Shown here: positions 63,401-64,000 of the stretch, one piece after another
Layout of the letters: the number at the start of each line of letters is the position of its first letter
How positions within the stretch are numbered: position 1 is the first letter of the stretch
NCBI RefSeq assembly: GCF_945859685.1
Contig: NC_079149.1
Location: 119,261,575 to 119,325,574 of the forward strand
Reading direction: 5' to 3'
Source: Eupeodes corollae
Taxonomy: Eukaryota; Arthropoda; Insecta; Diptera; Syrphidae
Length of the DNA stretch: 64,000 bases
Made by a program: the position numbers and the translations under genes
Notes under the pieces: generated by a model
Told to the model about the DNA's origin: nothing
Databases searched by the model: none
The model's input: only the letters and a program-made list of their open reading frames with translations

Positions 63401-64000
63401 TAGTGAAAACCGCATCATGTTTGGAGGCTTGGTTGAGGAAATAGAGCAACCGAAAGATAATTTGTGATGAGCTGGGTCGAAATTCTGTAATTTTACTTTT
63501 TGACTAATTTTTCGGAAACGAGCGATCGTATAACATTTTGGTTTGCAGTTAAGGGTAGAGCATTTAAATACCTTTCTTTTGATGTGCATTTTGATTGGGT
63601 GGGAAATAGATTTGAAAATGCTACTTTTTCGGCAAGGGTTAGCCCACGATTTTCTCGAAAAACTGAAAAAAAAATCATTTTTGTGATTTATGCATCAATT
63701 GAAAGGTGGGTCGAAGCTCTGTATTTTAGTGAAAACCGCATCATGTTTGGAGGCTTGGTTGAGGAAATAGAGCAACCGAAAGATAATTTGTGATGAGCTG
63801 GGTCGAAATTCTGTAATTTTACTTTTTGACTAATTTTTCGGAAACGAGCGATCATATAACATTTTGGTTTGCAGTTGTGGGTAGAGCATTTAAATACCTT
63901 TCTTTTGATGTGCATTTTGATTGGGTGGGAAATAGTTTTGAAAATACTACTTTTTTCGGCAAGGGTTAGCCCACGATTTTCTCGAAAAACTGAAAAAAAA

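Larger units (their letters stand above)
35643..64000. repeat. Satellite DNA array, 326-bp unit, about 87 copies
   Basis: Head-to-tail repeats with a 326-bp step. For example, the word TTTATGCATCAATTGAAAG recurs at 39549, 39875, 40201, 40528, 40854 and so on; 327-bp steps come from an extra A in the A7-A9 tract. Copies are mostly very similar. Landmarks in order: ATACTACTTTTTTCGGCAAG, TTAGCCCACGATTTTCTCG, an A8 tract, TTTATGCATCAATTGAAAG, ACCGCATCATGTTTGGAGG, GAGCAACCGAAAGATAATT, CGAGCGATCGTATAACATT, CAGTTGTGGGTAGAGCAT and GATTGGGTGGGAAATAG. Because 326 is not a multiple of three, the frame shifts each unit and the short open frames on both strands (75, 83 or 105 codons) are artefacts of repetition. 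The array runs past the window edge. The family is not one I can name. Confidence 0.97.

Noticed and set aside
36049..63915. Repeated 75-105-codon open frames on both strands of the satellite, which could look like a tandem gene family
   Set aside because: They follow the 326-bp period, change length only with A-tract length, occur on both strands at once, and have no start context, introns or known domain. Copying of a non-coding unit explains them.
35643..64000. CRISPR-like regular repeats
   Set aside because: The whole 326-bp unit is conserved with no unique spacers, and the sequence is eukaryotic.
35643..64000. A CENP-B-box-like site in TTCGGAAACGAGCGATCG
   Set aside because: The required A and CGGG positions do not match, and flies lack a clear CENP-B centromere system.

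Overview
The window looks like nuclear DNA of a higher fly (Diptera). This is inferred from strongly AT-rich spacer, TATG/CATA microsatellites and frequent ACTCGTAT words, a jockey-clade non-LTR retrotransposon, Tc1-like and Helitron remnants, and tRNA-derived short elements. I could not identify the species. I found no host protein-coding gene, rRNA gene or intact tRNA gene. Everything recognisable is repetitive or mobile.

Layout. Positions 1-30806 are AT-rich intergenic or intronic DNA holding old repeats. One unclassified interspersed family, made internally of ~175-bp units, occurs four times: copy A at 2068-3215 (+), copy B at about 8020-9520 (+), copy C as a large inverted repeat at 17675-18936, and copy D at 23253-25840 (-). 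Copy B carries two short tRNA-related elements (8374-8726 and 9183-9479), each flanked by a 12-bp target duplication. Copy D is split by a deleted Helitron (23824-25303) whose ends can be placed to the base, because removing it restores the host repeat. Between these lie a 14-17-bp minisatellite (7769-7930), a decayed tandem array built around the word TTGGTATAAAC (13229-14520), and a dead but full-length Tc1-like transposon (19341-20917).

From 30807 to 35642 there is a near full-length jockey-clade retrotransposon on the minus strand. It has a 32-nt poly(A) tail and an intact 892-codon endonuclease/reverse transcriptase ORF2. Its ORF1 (gag-like, three zinc knuckles) is broken by two one-base homopolymer shifts, and ORF1 stop and ORF2 start overlap as ATGA. 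Its 5' end abuts the satellite directly and no target duplication is visible.

From 35643 to the window end (28.4 kb) is a tandem satellite array of about 87 copies of a 326-bp unit. It has local higher-order structure (3-, 4- and 8-unit blocks repeated), mosaic unit variants, and a more divergent, deletion-bearing first ~2.6 kb. It runs off the end of the window. The whole picture fits a heterochromatic, probably pericentromeric or subtelomeric, satellite edge with a retrotransposon at the border and repeat-rich flanking DNA. The chromosomal position is inference.
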